Assembly (NCBI RefSeq): GCF_900095265.1
Contig: NZ_LT607653.1
Span: 483,563 to 547,562, forward strand
Origin: Janthinobacterium sp. UMAB-56
GTDB lineage: Bacteria > Pseudomonadota > Gammaproteobacteria > Burkholderiales > Burkholderiaceae_D
Reading direction: 5' to 3'
DNA length: 64,000 nt
Shown here: piece by piece, positions 27,401 through 35,611 of the stretch
Numbering within the stretch: the stretch's first letter is position 1
Layout of the letters: every line of letters starts with the position of its first letter
Made by a program: the position numbers and the translations under genes
Notes under the pieces: model-generated
What the model saw: only the letters and a program-made list of their open reading frames with translations
What the model was told of the DNA's origin: nothing
The model's database searches: none

Positions 27401-29734
27401 GGCGCCAGCGACGACCTGTTCGACGCCGGCTTCGAACACGCACCGCCGTTGGAGCACGCGGCGCCGGAAGCGCCGGCGCACGCCATCATGCCGGCCGATG
27501 CGGCCGCGCTACTGGCGGCCAGCGCCGGTATCAGCGATGAACTCGACCTCGATTTGCTTTCCGTCTTCCTGGAAGAGGGCGCCGACCTGCTGCCGCAGAT
27601 CGGCGAGGCGTTGCGCAGCTGGCAGCAGCAGCCGGACGACAGCAGCCAGGCGCAGATGTTGCTGCGCACCCTGCATACGGTCAAGGGCAGCGCGCGCATG
27701 GCCGGCGCCATGCGCCTTGGCCAGCATGCGCATGAAATCGAGACGCATATCGAAAACATGCTGCATGCGGGGACCGCCACGCCGCAGGCCTTCGAGGAAT
27801 TGCTGGCCCATTACGACCATGCGCTGCACCTGTTCGAGCAGTTGCAGCAGCCCTTGCTGCCCTTGCCGGGCATGGAAGACGCGCCGGCCGCCGAACCGAA
27901 GGCGGCCCTGGTGCGCGTGCGCGCCGATATCCTCGACCGCCTGGTGAACCAGGCCGGTGAAGTGTCGATCACACGCTCTAAAATGGAAAATGAAGTCGGC
28001 GTGCTGGGCGCTTCGCTAGCCGAGTTTTCCGACAACCTGGCGCGTCTGCGGCGCCAGTTGCGCGAAGTGGAGATGCAGGCAGAATCGCAGATCGCCTCGC
28101 GCATGGCCGTCGGCAGCGAGCGCGAATTCGACCCGCTCGAATTCGACCGCTTTACGCGCTTGCAGGAACTCACGCGCATGATGGCCGAAAGCGTCAACGA
28201 CGTGGCTTCGTTCCATGAAAACATCAGCCACAGCGTCGATGCGGTGACGGATGACCTGGTGCTGCAGGCGCGGCTGACGCGCGAGTTGCAGCGCGATCTG
28301 ATGCAGATCCGCATGGTGCCGTTTGCCAGCATCGCCGAACGCCTGTTCCGCGTGGCGCGGCAAAGCGCCAAGGAAGTCGACAAGCGGGTCAACCTCGACA
28401 TCCGTGGCGGTGACGTGGAAATCGACCGCAGCGTGCTCGAACGCATGGCTGCGCCATTCGAACACCTGCTGCGCAATGCCATCGTGCACGGCGTCGAAGC
28501 GCGCGCTGCGCGCCTGGCAGGGGGCAAGAGCGAGACGGGCGAGCTGCTGGTGCAGGTCAGCCAGCAGGGCAATGAAGTGGCGATCGCTTTTTCTGACGAT
28601 GGCGCGGGGCTGGACCTGGAACGCATCCGCGCCAAGGCGCACGGCGCTGGCCTGGTGGCGACGGATGCGCCTTTGACCGACGCGCAGGCGACCGAGCTGA
28701 TTTTTACGCCCGGTTTTTCCACGGCCGACAGCCTGACGGAGCTGGCCGGACGCGGTTTTGGCATGGATATCGTACGCTCTGAAGCGCTGGCCCTGGGCGG
28801 CCGCGTGGAAACGCTGACGCAAGCGGGTCTGGGCATGCGCTTCACCATCCACCTGCCGCTGACCCTGGCCGTGACGCAGGTGGTGCTGCTGGTGGCGCAC
28901 GGCAAGACGTATGCCTTGCCATCGGTGCTGGTGGAGCAGGTGCTGCACCTGAAGGGCGCGCAGCTGGAGCAGGTGCGGGCGGCCGGGCGCATCGAGTCGC
29001 ACGGGCAGTCGCTGGCGCTGCAGCACTTGTCGATCATGCTGGGCGAGACGCCGGCGGCGCAGGCCACGCAGCGTTATGCGCCTGTGCTCCTGCTGCGCAA
29101 TGGCAATGACAGGTTGGCCTTGCAGGTCGATGACGTGGTAGGCAATCGCGAGGTCGTGGTCAAGCATGTGGGCCCGCAGCTGGCGCGCATGCCCGGCATC
29201 GCCGGCGCCACGGTGCTGGGCACGGGCGACATCGTGCTGATCCTGAACCCGGTGGCGCTGGCGCAGCACCTCGAGCACCATCCGGAACTGCTGTCGCAGT
29301 ATGCGCTGGCCAGCAGCTTGCAGCATGCCGCTGCCAGCGCACTGGCCGTGCCAACCGTGCGCGTGATGGTGGTCGACGATTCGCTGACGGTACGCCGCGT
29401 GATGCAGCGCCTGTTCGAGCGCGAAGGCTACCAGGTGCTGCTGGCCAAGGATGGCGTCGATGCGCTGGAACAGTTGCATGCGCTGGAAGCGGCTGCCATG
29501 CCGGCCCTGCTGCTGGTCGACGTGGAAATGCCGCGCATGGATGGTTTTGATTTGACGCGCAATGTGCGCAGCGATGACAAGACGCGCGCCATCCCCGTCA
29601 TCATGATCACCTCGCGCAGCGCCGACAAGCACCGCGCGCACGCTGTTGAGCTGGGCGTGAATGCGTATTTTGGCAAGCCGTTCCAGGAAGAGGAATTGCT
29701 GGCGGAGGTGCAGCGTTTGCTGGCGGGTACTTGA
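24449..29734 (+). CDS. chpA: Hybrid CheA-type histidine kinase ChpA (PilL)
   Basis: The kinase of the Pil-Chp system has 1761 residues. Three histidine phosphotransfer domains with intact motifs are visible: SFHTLKGSS (His657), VHTLAGSSG (His826) and LHTVKGSAR (His1076). Two further Hpt-like helical regions before residue 600 lack the histidine. The catalytic part has LLRNAIVHGVE (N box), FSDDGAGLD and GRGFGMDIV; a CheW domain (LAVTQVVLLVAHGKTYALPS) and a C-terminal receiver with Asp1691 (LLVDVEMPRMDG) follow. P. aeruginosa ChpA is longer and has more phosphotransfer domains. No cheR/pilK or cheB/chpB gene follows. Confidence 0.95.
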   Translation: MSTPDNPQQSKPFDSEPLSWVMVEIREALGRSKTALFEAGGREREERATALQHARSHLHQAHGALLMVDVAGASLLTDGAEQALARFRDGSLEYTLDHAQVVADLYQALSEYLEDLVAGTPPQPMRLFPYYRDLQTMLGAERIHPADLFFPPASMLEGQTIALAQAPPAADYPAWRGRFEKSLLPFLKAQDDAAWRQHAGDLHATLTLVADAQQEAPARTFWFAMQAFAGLAASGEGMGTRNVKQLFGLINLQLRRLAQGTASLPESMLRDALFFIAAATAPTPEACQLRAAFALEGQVPADLETRRYGQVDQDALQGARMALAQARASWSRLAQADLDPALGTDFDASLQEVAAHVDTLKQPALASLLRECAVVARQAVASGRSAALENEIGMALLFADTGLEQLRRLPDDFAGNAETIAARLQALLAGAAPPPVTAGELSRQIEQGQTVAALAEDMKTGLRQVEKVLNAYDADASREASLDGVAPVLGQLQQQLAGLGQEDACAAVQQVDAAVRQLAGGDANADANADAQAAALDEIAQNVSALGFFIDMLGRNAQAASGRFHFDAAAGTFRALPFEKVAAAGAVPVPLLDQALAPAAPAGGDVAPAVSDVDAEMLDIFITEAREVLAFIDTTLALPREQAASGDHLAMLRRSFHTLKGSSRMIGLAQFAEAAGAIERVMNTWLAEARPASDDLFTLLNYGWYQLSEWLAELEGGAGREREAGMLLAAAERVREGGPFELRKPRPAAPVASNGNVIGFPSATAPTLHEAPDDNLKHVGELRISLPLYNIYLAETDELLRVLTRDFGEWRHEQRAVSAEALQAVHTLAGSSGTVGFHSLRDLAHALETVIETVVPPLAGLRAAQHDVLEQATQRIGQMLQAFALGDLAPTQPDMIEALNSLWRALTAPPGESQEDRLDALFAAAYASIVGAPAQPAAPAADALTDALVEIPASQLETLFEATYASIVADALQPAAAEVPAADIGASDDLFDAGFEHAPPLEHAAPEAPAHAIMPADAAALLAASAGISDELDLDLLSVFLEEGADLLPQIGEALRSWQQQPDDSSQAQMLLRTLHTVKGSARMAGAMRLGQHAHEIETHIENMLHAGTATPQAFEELLAHYDHALHLFEQLQQPLLPLPGMEDAPAAEPKAALVRVRADILDRLVNQAGEVSITRSKMENEVGVLGASLAEFSDNLARLRRQLREVEMQAESQIASRMAVGSEREFDPLEFDRFTRLQELTRMMAESVNDVASFHENISHSVDAVTDDLVLQARLTRELQRDLMQIRMVPFASIAERLFRVARQSAKEVDKRVNLDIRGGDVEIDRSVLERMAAPFEHLLRNAIVHGVEARAARLAGGKSETGELLVQVSQQGNEVAIAFSDDGAGLDLERIRAKAHGAGLVATDAPLTDAQATELIFTPGFSTADSLTELAGRGFGMDIVRSEALALGGRVETLTQAGLGMRFTIHLPLTLAVTQVVLLVAHGKTYALPSVLVEQVLHLKGAQLEQVRAAGRIESHGQSLALQHLSIMLGETPAAQATQRYAPVLLLRNGNDRLALQVDDVVGNREVVVKHVGPQLARMPGIAGATVLGTGDIVLILNPVALAQHLEHHPELLSQYALASSLQHAAASALAVPTVRVMVVDDSLTVRRVMQRLFEREGYQVLLAKDGVDALEQLHALEAAAMPALLLVDVEMPRMDGFDLTRNVRSDDKTRAIPVIMITSRSADKHRAHAVELGVNAYFGKPFQEEELLAEVQRLLAGT

Positions 29735-29749
29735 TCTACGCCAGCACTG

Positions 29750-31213
29750 CTACGCCACCACCTTCACCACGGCATAGCGCGCCAAGGTCTCCTTGCGCGC
29801 CTCGTCGTGCTGCACCAGCGGTTCCGGATAGTCGCGTCCCAGCACGAGGTTTTTTTGCTCCAGCAGCATGCGCGGCACCAGCCAGGGCGCATGGATTTCC
29901 TTGTCGCCCAGCGCCTTCAACTGCGGCAGGTAGCGGCGGATGAAACGCCCGCTGGCGTCGAATTTTTCCGACTGCGTGATGGGATTGAAGATGCGGAAGT
30001 AGGGCTGCGCGTCGCAGCCCGACGACGACGCCCATTGCCAGCCGCCGTTGTTCGACGCCAGGTCGAAGTCATTCAGGTGCAGCGCGAAATACGCTTCGCC
30101 GCGGCGCCAGTCGATGCCCAGATCCTTGATCAGAAAGCAGGCCGTGACCATGCGCAGGCGGTTGTGCATATAGCCCGTCTGGTTCAGCTGCGCCATGGCG
30201 GCGTCCACCAGCGGATAGCCGGTACGGCCCTCGCACCAGGCCGCAAAGGCGGCATCGGCCTCTGGCCCCGTTTCCCAGGCGATGGCGTCGTAGGCCGGTT
30301 TGAAGGCGCCGCCTTCCACGTGCGGGTTCTGGTACAAAATCATGGCGTAGAAATCGCGCCAGATCAGTTCGGCCAGCCACACGGGCGCGCCATTGCCGCC
30401 GCCGCCCCGGTCCATCAGGTCGACGATGGTGCGCACCAGGTAGCGCAGCGACACGGTGCCGAAGCGCAGATGCATGGACAAATATGACGGCCCCTTCAGG
30501 GCGGGGAAATCGCGCGCCACGTCGTAGCGGGCCACGCGCGCCAGGAAATCCTCGAACAGTGTGCTGGCGCCCGACATGCCGGTGGGAATGGCCAGTTCGG
30601 CCAGGTTGCTGGCTTCGAAACCCAGCTCGATCAGGGTGGGCAGGGGCGCCGGCGTGCCGGTGCGCGGCGGCGCCAGGCTGGCCGCGTGCGGTTCGATAGC
30701 GAACGGCGCCAGGCAGCCAGGTTCGGCGCGCATTTTCTTCAGCCAGGCATTCTTGTACGGCGTGTAGACGGTGTACGGCTTGGCCGAGAGCGTCAACACC
30801 TCGTCCTTTTCAAAGATGACCTGGTCCTTGAAGCTGAACCACAGGCGCGCGTCGCGCGCGAGCGCGGCAGCCACGCTGGCGTCGCGCGCGATCGCTTGCG
30901 GTTCGTAATCGTGGTTGGCGAAGACGGCGTCGGCGTTCAACTCGGCGGCCAGGCGCGGGATGGCCTCGGCGGCGTCGGCATGCAGCACGATCAGGTCGCC
31001 GCCCATCTGGCGCAACTCGGCGGCCAGCTCGGCCACGCTGGCATGGATGAAGTCGACGCGCCGGTCGCGGCGCGGCAGCGCTGCCAGGATGGCGGTGTCG
31101 TACACGAAGACGCAATGCACGGCCTGGCTCTGGCACAGGGCGTGGTGCAGTGCAGCATGGTCGAATGCGCGCAGGTCGCGCCGGAACCACAGCAGGGTAG
31201 TCTTGATTGTCAT
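29750..31213 (-). CDS. phrB: Deoxyribodipyrimidine photolyase (class I CPD)
   Basis: The light-driven enzyme that repairs cyclobutane pyrimidine dimers. The 487-residue protein has the N-terminal antenna domain (TLLWFRRDLRAFDHAAL) and the FAD domain with EGRTGYPLVDAAMAQLNQTGYMHNRLRM, FALHLNDFDLASNNGGWQWASSSGCDAQPYFRIFNP and RRYLP. These match class I photolyases rather than cryptochromes, as the Asn of the active site in NNGGWQWA is present. It is convergent with chpA, with only 15 nt between the stops. Confidence 0.95.
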   Translation of the reverse strand: MTIKTTLLWFRRDLRAFDHAALHHALCQSQAVHCVFVYDTAILAALPRRDRRVDFIHASVAELAAELRQMGGDLIVLHADAAEAIPRLAAELNADAVFANHDYEPQAIARDASVAAALARDARLWFSFKDQVIFEKDEVLTLSAKPYTVYTPYKNAWLKKMRAEPGCLAPFAIEPHAASLAPPRTGTPAPLPTLIELGFEASNLAELAIPTGMSGASTLFEDFLARVARYDVARDFPALKGPSYLSMHLRFGTVSLRYLVRTIVDLMDRGGGGNGAPVWLAELIWRDFYAMILYQNPHVEGGAFKPAYDAIAWETGPEADAAFAAWCEGRTGYPLVDAAMAQLNQTGYMHNRLRMVTACFLIKDLGIDWRRGEAYFALHLNDFDLASNNGGWQWASSSGCDAQPYFRIFNPITQSEKFDASGRFIRRYLPQLKALGDKEIHAPWLVPRMLLEQKNLVLGRDYPEPLVQHDEARKETLARYAVVKVVA

Positions 31214-31554
31214 TATTTCGCGTGTTCAGTGTCAAAGATAGGCTATTTTTTGTCGCCAACAGGGCTTTATGGCCGCTCGCGTCGTGCCTTTGGCGTCGCT
31301 GCGGCGGCAATTCAGTGTAAACTACCGGGTATGTCCGTGGTGCTTTATGTGCGACAGCGATTTTGCAATCAATTTTACAATTGGCATTGAAATGCGCCTG
31401 CGGGCAAAGCGAATTGATTATTAATTTATAACATAACAAGAATAGCGCCTGGCAGCACGGTGCGCGCCGCCCAAGATTTGCGGCCGCTTGCGCCAGGCGT
31501 ACGATAGTGGGGTAAGCGAGACTTGCCAGCAAGCCCACAGAGAGAGCATCGCGT
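31214..31554. other. 341-nt non-coding divergent region (phrB / algH)
   Basis: The region must hold promoters for both phrB and algH. It has an AT-rich core at about 31350-31440 and an 8-bp inverted repeat further right (31446-31453 with 31492-31499). I see no convincing -35/-10 pair, no terminator and no credible small gene. Confidence 0.6.
31446..31499. repeat. Inverted repeat in the algH leader
   Basis: CGCCTGGC (31446-31453) pairs perfectly with GCCAGGCG (31492-31499) across a 38-nt GC-rich loop. The arms lie 56-109 nt upstream of the algH start, so they could form a leader hairpin or a regulator site. Chance occurrence in GC-rich DNA is possible. Confidence 0.35.
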
Positions 31555-32202
31555 ATGAAAAAGAGTAAAATCGACCATTCTCTACCAGGACATCGTTTGA
31601 TGCAGGGTGTGGGAGAACCGGCCGCGACTGGTTCCTCCACCCTGAATCTGGCCAACCATTTCCTGATTGCGATGCCGGCCATGCAAGATCCGATCTTTGG
31701 CGGCACGGTCGTGTACGTGTGTGAACATAACGAGAACGGCGTGCTGGGCGTCGTCATCAACAAGCCCACCGACATGACCATGGAAGTGCTGTTCGACCGC
31801 ATCGACCTGAAACTGGCGGCCGGCAGCGACACGCCCATCATCAACGAACCGATCATGTTCGGCGGCCCTGTGCAGGACGACCGCGGCTTCGTGCTGCATA
31901 CGCCAGGCGCGCACTATTCCTCGTCGCTGACGGTCACCGATGAAATCGCATTTACTACCTCGATCGACGTGCTCGAAGCCGTCGCCAAGGGCGATGGTCC
32001 CGAGCGCATGCTGGTCTCGATCGGCTATTCGGGCTGGAGTCCGGGCCAGCTGGAAGACGAGATCGGCCGCAATGGCTGGTTGACGGTGGGCGCCTCGGCC
32101 GACATCCTGTTCGATTTCCCCATCGAGCAGCGCTACGTGGCGGCCATCAAGCTGCTCGGCATCGACCCGCTCATGCTCGCCAGCGAGGCCGGACACGCAT
32201 GA
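31555..32202 (+). CDS. YqgE/AlgH family protein
   Basis: A 215-residue DUF179 protein. The family features NHFLIAMPAMQDPIFGGTVVYVCEHNENGVLGVVINKP and GYSGWSPGQLEDEI are complete. The molecular role is not settled; relatives have been linked to alginate regulation in Pseudomonas, although this name may be historical. It precedes ruvX and the pyr genes, an order widely conserved in Beta- and Gammaproteobacteria. The first 15 residues are charged and less conserved, so a later start (Met16) cannot be excluded. A structured repeat starts right after its stop. Confidence 0.9.
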   Translation: MKKSKIDHSLPGHRLMQGVGEPAATGSSTLNLANHFLIAMPAMQDPIFGGTVVYVCEHNENGVLGVVINKPTDMTMEVLFDRIDLKLAAGSDTPIINEPIMFGGPVQDDRGFVLHTPGAHYSSSLTVTDEIAFTTSIDVLEAVAKGDGPERMLVSIGYSGWSPGQLEDEIGRNGWLTVGASADILFDFPIEQRYVAAIKLLGIDPLMLASEAGHA

Positions 32203-32332
32203 GGTGGATGCCATCAACCTACTGCGCAGCCCACTTTCGGGCATCCCTTGCTCGCTGCACCTTCGTACAGCTGCGCTACTCAAGCCGACATTGAGCTTGC
32301 TCGCTACGGCTTCTGGCACCACTTATGTTGAT
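32203..32332. repeat. Structured intergenic repeat, copy 2
   Basis: This element begins at the base after the algH stop and ends about 20 nt before ruvX. An outer stem pairs the GGTGGATGCCA region (32203-32213) with TGGCACCAC (32314-32322); ATCAAC (32213-32218) can also pair with GTTGAT (32327-32332). A stem GCGCAGC/GCTGCGC (32224-32230 with 32270-32276) and a hairpin CAAGC..GCTTG (32281-32299) lie inside. It shares AACCTACTGCGC (32216-32227), TGCGCTACTCAAGCC (32272-32286) and GCTCGCTACGG (32299-32309) with copy 1 read on its other strand. The sequence between these blocks has diverged. Confidence 0.8.
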
Positions 32333-32352
32333 CTTTATTATGGAAAAATGCT

Positions 32353-32751
32353 GTGACGAGTGACGCCATCGACACTATCCTCGCCTTCGATTTCGGCTTG
32401 AAGCGCATCGGCGTGGCCATCGGCAATACCATGATTTGCCAGGCCAAGCCGCTCAGCGTGATCACGGCCACGGCGAACGAGCCGAAGTTCGCCGCCATCG
32501 ATAGCCTGATCAGGGAGTGGGGTGCGAGCCGCATCGTGGTGGGCTTGCCCAGCCATCCCGATGGCACGGAACACGAGATGAGCGCGCGCTGCCGCCGTTT
32601 CGCCAACCAGGTGCACGGCCGCTTCAACCTGCCGGTGGAACTGGTCGACGAGCGCTATTCCTCGGCCGTCATCGCCGCCAAACGCGGCGAAGTGATCGAC
32701 GACCGCGCCGCCGCCATCATCCTGCAACAGTATTTCGACGCGAATTATTAA
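32353..32751 (+). CDS. ruvX: Putative pre-16S rRNA nuclease / Holliday junction resolvase-like RuvX (YqgF)
   Basis: A 132-residue RNase H-fold protein. The first acidic residue lies in AFDFGLKRIGVAIGN, the second in LVDERYSSAVI and the last in DDRAAAIILQQYF. In E. coli the homologue trims the 5' end of pre-16S rRNA; resolvase activity was proposed earlier. The start is a GTG with GGAAAA upstream. It sits between algH and pyrR, as in many relatives, here separated from algH by the structured repeat. Confidence 0.93.
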   Translation: MTSDAIDTILAFDFGLKRIGVAIGNTMICQAKPLSVITATANEPKFAAIDSLIREWGASRIVVGLPSHPDGTEHEMSARCRRFANQVHGRFNLPVELVDERYSSAVIAAKRGEVIDDRAAAIILQQYFDANY

Positions 32752-32775
32752 TCTGACCTTAGACTCCCTCCCTGA

Positions 32776-33315
32776 ATGATTAAGAACTCTATGCCGCATC
32801 CTACGAATCCTTCCCAACTCGACGCCGAGGCCCTGTACGCGGTCTTGCTGCAGCAAGTGCAGAGCGGCCTGGCGGGCATCCCCAACGTGGCCATCGTCGG
32901 CATCCATTCGGGCGGCGCCTGGCTGGCCGAACGCCTGGCGCGCGATCTCAATCTCTTGGACCGCCTGGGCGTGCTCGACGTGTCGTTCTACCGCGACGAT
33001 TTCGCCCAGAAGGGCCTGCATGCCGACGTCAAGCCGACGCAGATCAGTTTTGACGTGGCCGGCGCCACCATCCTGCTGGTCGACGATGTGCTGTACACGG
33101 GCCGCACCACGCGCGCGGCCATCAACGAATTGTTCGACTATGGCCGTCCGGCCAAGATCATGCTGGCCGCCCTGGTCGACCGCGGCGAACGCCAGTTGCC
33201 GGTGGCCGCCGATTTCGTGGCCGCCTTCACTGCCGTGCCGCCGGGCCAGGCCCTGGTCCTGAAGCAAGCCGACGATGGAAAATTCACGCTCACCATAGAT
33301 ACCCACCATGCTTAA
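32776..33315 (+). CDS. pyrR: PyrR-like uracil phosphoribosyltransferase / pyr regulator
   Basis: A 179-residue type I phosphoribosyltransferase. The PRPP loop [17 protein letters not shown] is complete and [11 protein letters not shown] is the PyrR-type flexible-loop region. In Gram-positive bacteria PyrR binds pyr leader RNA; in Betaproteobacteria it may act mainly as an enzyme. I find no attenuator-like leader here: the gap to ruvX is only 24 nt. It overlaps pyrB by 8 nt, so the two are clearly co-transcribed. Met1 and Met6 are both possible starts. Confidence 0.92.
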   Translation: MIKNSMPHPTNPSQLDAEALYAVLLQQVQSGLAGIPNVAIVGIHSGGAWLAERLARDLNLLDRLGVLDVSFYRDDFAQKGLHADVKPTQISFDVAGATILLVDDVLYTGRTTRAAINELFDYGRPAKIMLAALVDRGERQLPVAADFVAAFTAVPPGQALVLKQADDGKFTLTIDTHHA

Positions 33316-34273
33316 TCCGCAACTGAATAAACACGGCGAACTGCAACATCTGCTGACGATTGAAGGCTTGCCGAAGTCTATCGTCAACCACATACTCGAT
33401 ACCGCGTCCTCCTTCGTCGGCATTTCCGACCGGGATGTGAAAAAGGTGCCGCTGATGCGCGGCAAGAGCGTTTTCAACCTGTTCTTTGAAAACTCCACGC
33501 GCACCCGTACGACTTTCGAGATCGCGTCAAAAAGGCTGTCGGCGGACGTCATCAACCTGAACATCCAGGCGTCGTCTGCCAGCAAGGGCGAGTCCCTGCT
33601 CGACACCATCGATAACCTGTCGGCCATGCATGCCGACATGTTCGTCGTGCGCCACGCGCAGTCGGGCGCGCCCTACCTGATCGCCAAGCACCTGATCGAC
33701 ACCAAGCAGCCACACGTCCACGTCGTCAACGCGGGCGATGGACGCCACGCGCACCCGACCCAGGGCTTGCTCGACATGTACACGATCCGCCACTACAAGA
33801 AGGATTTCACCAACCTGACGGTGGCCATCGTGGGCGACATCCTGCATAGCCGCGTGGCCCGTTCAGACATCCACGCATTGACCACCCTGGGTGTGCCTGA
33901 AGTGCGCGCCATCGGCCCGCACACCTTGCTGCCGGGCGGCCTGGAACAGATGGGCGTGCGCACCTTCACCAACATGGATGAAGGCCTCAAGGGCGTGGAC
34001 GTGATCATCATGCTGCGCCTGCAGAATGAACGCATGAGCGGCGCGCTGCTGCCGTCGGCGCAGGAATACTTCAAGAGCTACGGCTTGACGCCCGAGCGCC
34101 TGGCGCTGGCGAAACCGGACGCCATCGTCATGCATCCGGGCCCGATGAACCGCGGCGTGGAGATCGATTCGGCCGTGGCCGACGGTCCGCAGGCGGTGAT
34201 CCTGCCGCAGGTGACGTTCGGTATCGCCGTGCGCATGGCGGTGATGAGTATTTTGGCTGGTAATCAGGGCTGA
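33308..34273 (+). CDS. pyrB: Aspartate carbamoyltransferase catalytic subunit
   Basis: PyrB joins carbamoyl phosphate and aspartate, the committed step of pyrimidine synthesis. The 321-residue protein contains the carbamoyl-phosphate loop [13 protein letters not shown], the segment [12 protein letters not shown] and the C-terminal aspartate domain with [12 protein letters not shown]. No pyrI regulatory subunit is present. The next gene encodes an inactive-looking dihydroorotase; in Pseudomonas-type enzymes such a protein assembles with PyrB into a dodecamer. The same architecture is inferred here. Confidence 0.97.
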   Translation: MLNPQLNKHGELQHLLTIEGLPKSIVNHILDTASSFVGISDRDVKKVPLMRGKSVFNLFFENSTRTRTTFEIASKRLSADVINLNIQASSASKGESLLDTIDNLSAMHADMFVVRHAQSGAPYLIAKHLIDTKQPHVHVVNAGDGRHAHPTQGLLDMYTIRHYKKDFTNLTVAIVGDILHSRVARSDIHALTTLGVPEVRAIGPHTLLPGGLEQMGVRTFTNMDEGLKGVDVIIMLRLQNERMSGALLPSAQEYFKSYGLTPERLALAKPDAIVMHPGPMNRGVEIDSAVADGPQAVILPQVTFGIAVRMAVMSILAGNQG

Positions 34274-34297
34274 TAGCCCAAGGACGAGTAAGCGAGC

Positions 34298-35599
34298 ATG
34301 ACGACACTACATATCAAGAACGGCCACCTGATCGACCCTGCCAACGGCATCGATGGCTTGCAAGACCTGTTTATCGCCGACGGCAAGGTGCTGGCCGTGG
34401 GCTGCGCCCCGGCCGGTTTCAAGGCTGACACCACGTTTGACGCGGCCGGCCTGGTGGTTTCCCCCGGCCTGGTCGACCTGTCGGCGCGCCTGCGCGAGCC
34501 AGGCTACGAATACAAGGCGACCCTGGAATCGGAATTGCAGGCAGCCCTGCACGGCGGTGTCACGAGCCTGGTGTGCCCGCCCGACACCGATCCGGTGTTA
34601 GATGAGCCGGGCCTGGTGGAGATGCTGAAATACCGCGCCAAGACGCAGAACAAGGTTCACGTGCACCCACTGGGCGCACTGACCATGGGCTTGAAGGGCA
34701 AGTCGCTGACGGAAATGGCAGAACTGACGGAAGCCGGTTGCATCGGCTTCGCGCAGGCGGAAGAGCCGATCGAAGACACCACCGTGCTGCTGCGCGCCAT
34801 GCAGTACGCGAACACCTTCGGCTACACGGTCTGGTTGCGCCCGCAAGACCCGCATATCGGCCGTGGCGGCATCGCCCACAGCGGCCCGCTGGCGTCGCGC
34901 CTGGGCCTGTCCGGCGTGCCCGTGATGTCGGAAACCATCGCGCTGCACACGATCTTTGAATTGATGCGCGCCAGCCGCGCGCGCGTGCACCTGTGCCGCA
35001 TCTCGTCGGCTGCGGGCCTGGAACTGATCCGCGCTGCCAAGGCCGAAGGCTTGCCCGTCACCTGTGACGTGGGCGTGCACCATGTGCACCTGACGGACGC
35101 CGATATCGGTTTCTTCGACCCGAACGCGCGCGTTACGCCGCCGTTCCGCAGCCAGCGCGACCGCGATGCGATCCGCGCCGCCCTGCTCGACGGTACGGTC
35201 GACGCCATGTGCTCGGACCACACGCCGGTCGACGACGATGAAAAACTGCTGCCCTTCGGCGAAGCATCGCCCGGCGCCACGGGCCTGGAACTGTTGCTGT
35301 CGCTGGCCCTGAAATGGGCCGATGACTATGCGCTGGAGCAGCCGCAGGCCGGTGCGCGTCCGCTGGCGCGCGCCGTCGCCAAGGTCACCTCCGATGCGGC
35401 CCGTGTCGCCGGCATCCCTGCCGGCAGCCTGGCAGTGGGCGAAGCGGCCGACATCTGCGTCTTCGATCCCGCCGCGCGCTGGACCGTGTCGTCGGCATCG
35501 CTGGCCAGCCAGGGCAAGCACACGCCTTTCCTCGGCTATGAACTGAGCGGCATCGTCAAGGCGACTATCGTCGCCGGTCAGGTGGCGTTTCAGCGTTAA
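34298..35599 (+). CDS. Dihydroorotase-like protein (PyrC', probably non-catalytic PyrB partner)
   Basis: A 433-residue type I dihydroorotase-fold protein. The usual metal motif D-x-H-x-H is D60-L-S-A-R here, so both histidines are replaced (Ser62, Arg64). Later elements remain, including VHHVHLTD and CSDHTPVDDDEK. Loss of the HxH pair is the hallmark of the PyrC'/PyrX pseudo-dihydroorotases that support PyrB assembly in Pseudomonas. The gene lies 24 nt after pyrB. A true dihydroorotase must then be encoded elsewhere. Automatic naming as an active dihydroorotase would be misleading. Confidence 0.88.
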   Translation: MTTLHIKNGHLIDPANGIDGLQDLFIADGKVLAVGCAPAGFKADTTFDAAGLVVSPGLVDLSARLREPGYEYKATLESELQAALHGGVTSLVCPPDTDPVLDEPGLVEMLKYRAKTQNKVHVHPLGALTMGLKGKSLTEMAELTEAGCIGFAQAEEPIEDTTVLLRAMQYANTFGYTVWLRPQDPHIGRGGIAHSGPLASRLGLSGVPVMSETIALHTIFELMRASRARVHLCRISSAAGLELIRAAKAEGLPVTCDVGVHHVHLTDADIGFFDPNARVTPPFRSQRDRDAIRAALLDGTVDAMCSDHTPVDDDEKLLPFGEASPGATGLELLLSLALKWADDYALEQPQAGARPLARAVAKVTSDAARVAGIPAGSLAVGEAADICVFDPAARWTVSSASLASQGKHTPFLGYELSGIVKATIVAGQVAFQR

Positions 35600-35611
35600 A
35601 AAATCAGATCC

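Noticed and set aside
24182-27481. Minus-strand open frame of 1099 codons over pilJ and chpA
   Set aside because: It mirrors the third-position bias of chpA; no ribosome site or domain is visible.
28016-29641. Minus-strand frame of 541 codons over the end of chpA
   Set aside because: It lies opposite the conserved kinase, CheW and receiver domains and has shadow-type composition.
32752-32775. Attenuator or riboswitch before pyrR
   Set aside because: The gap is only 24 nt and holds no hairpin with a T run.
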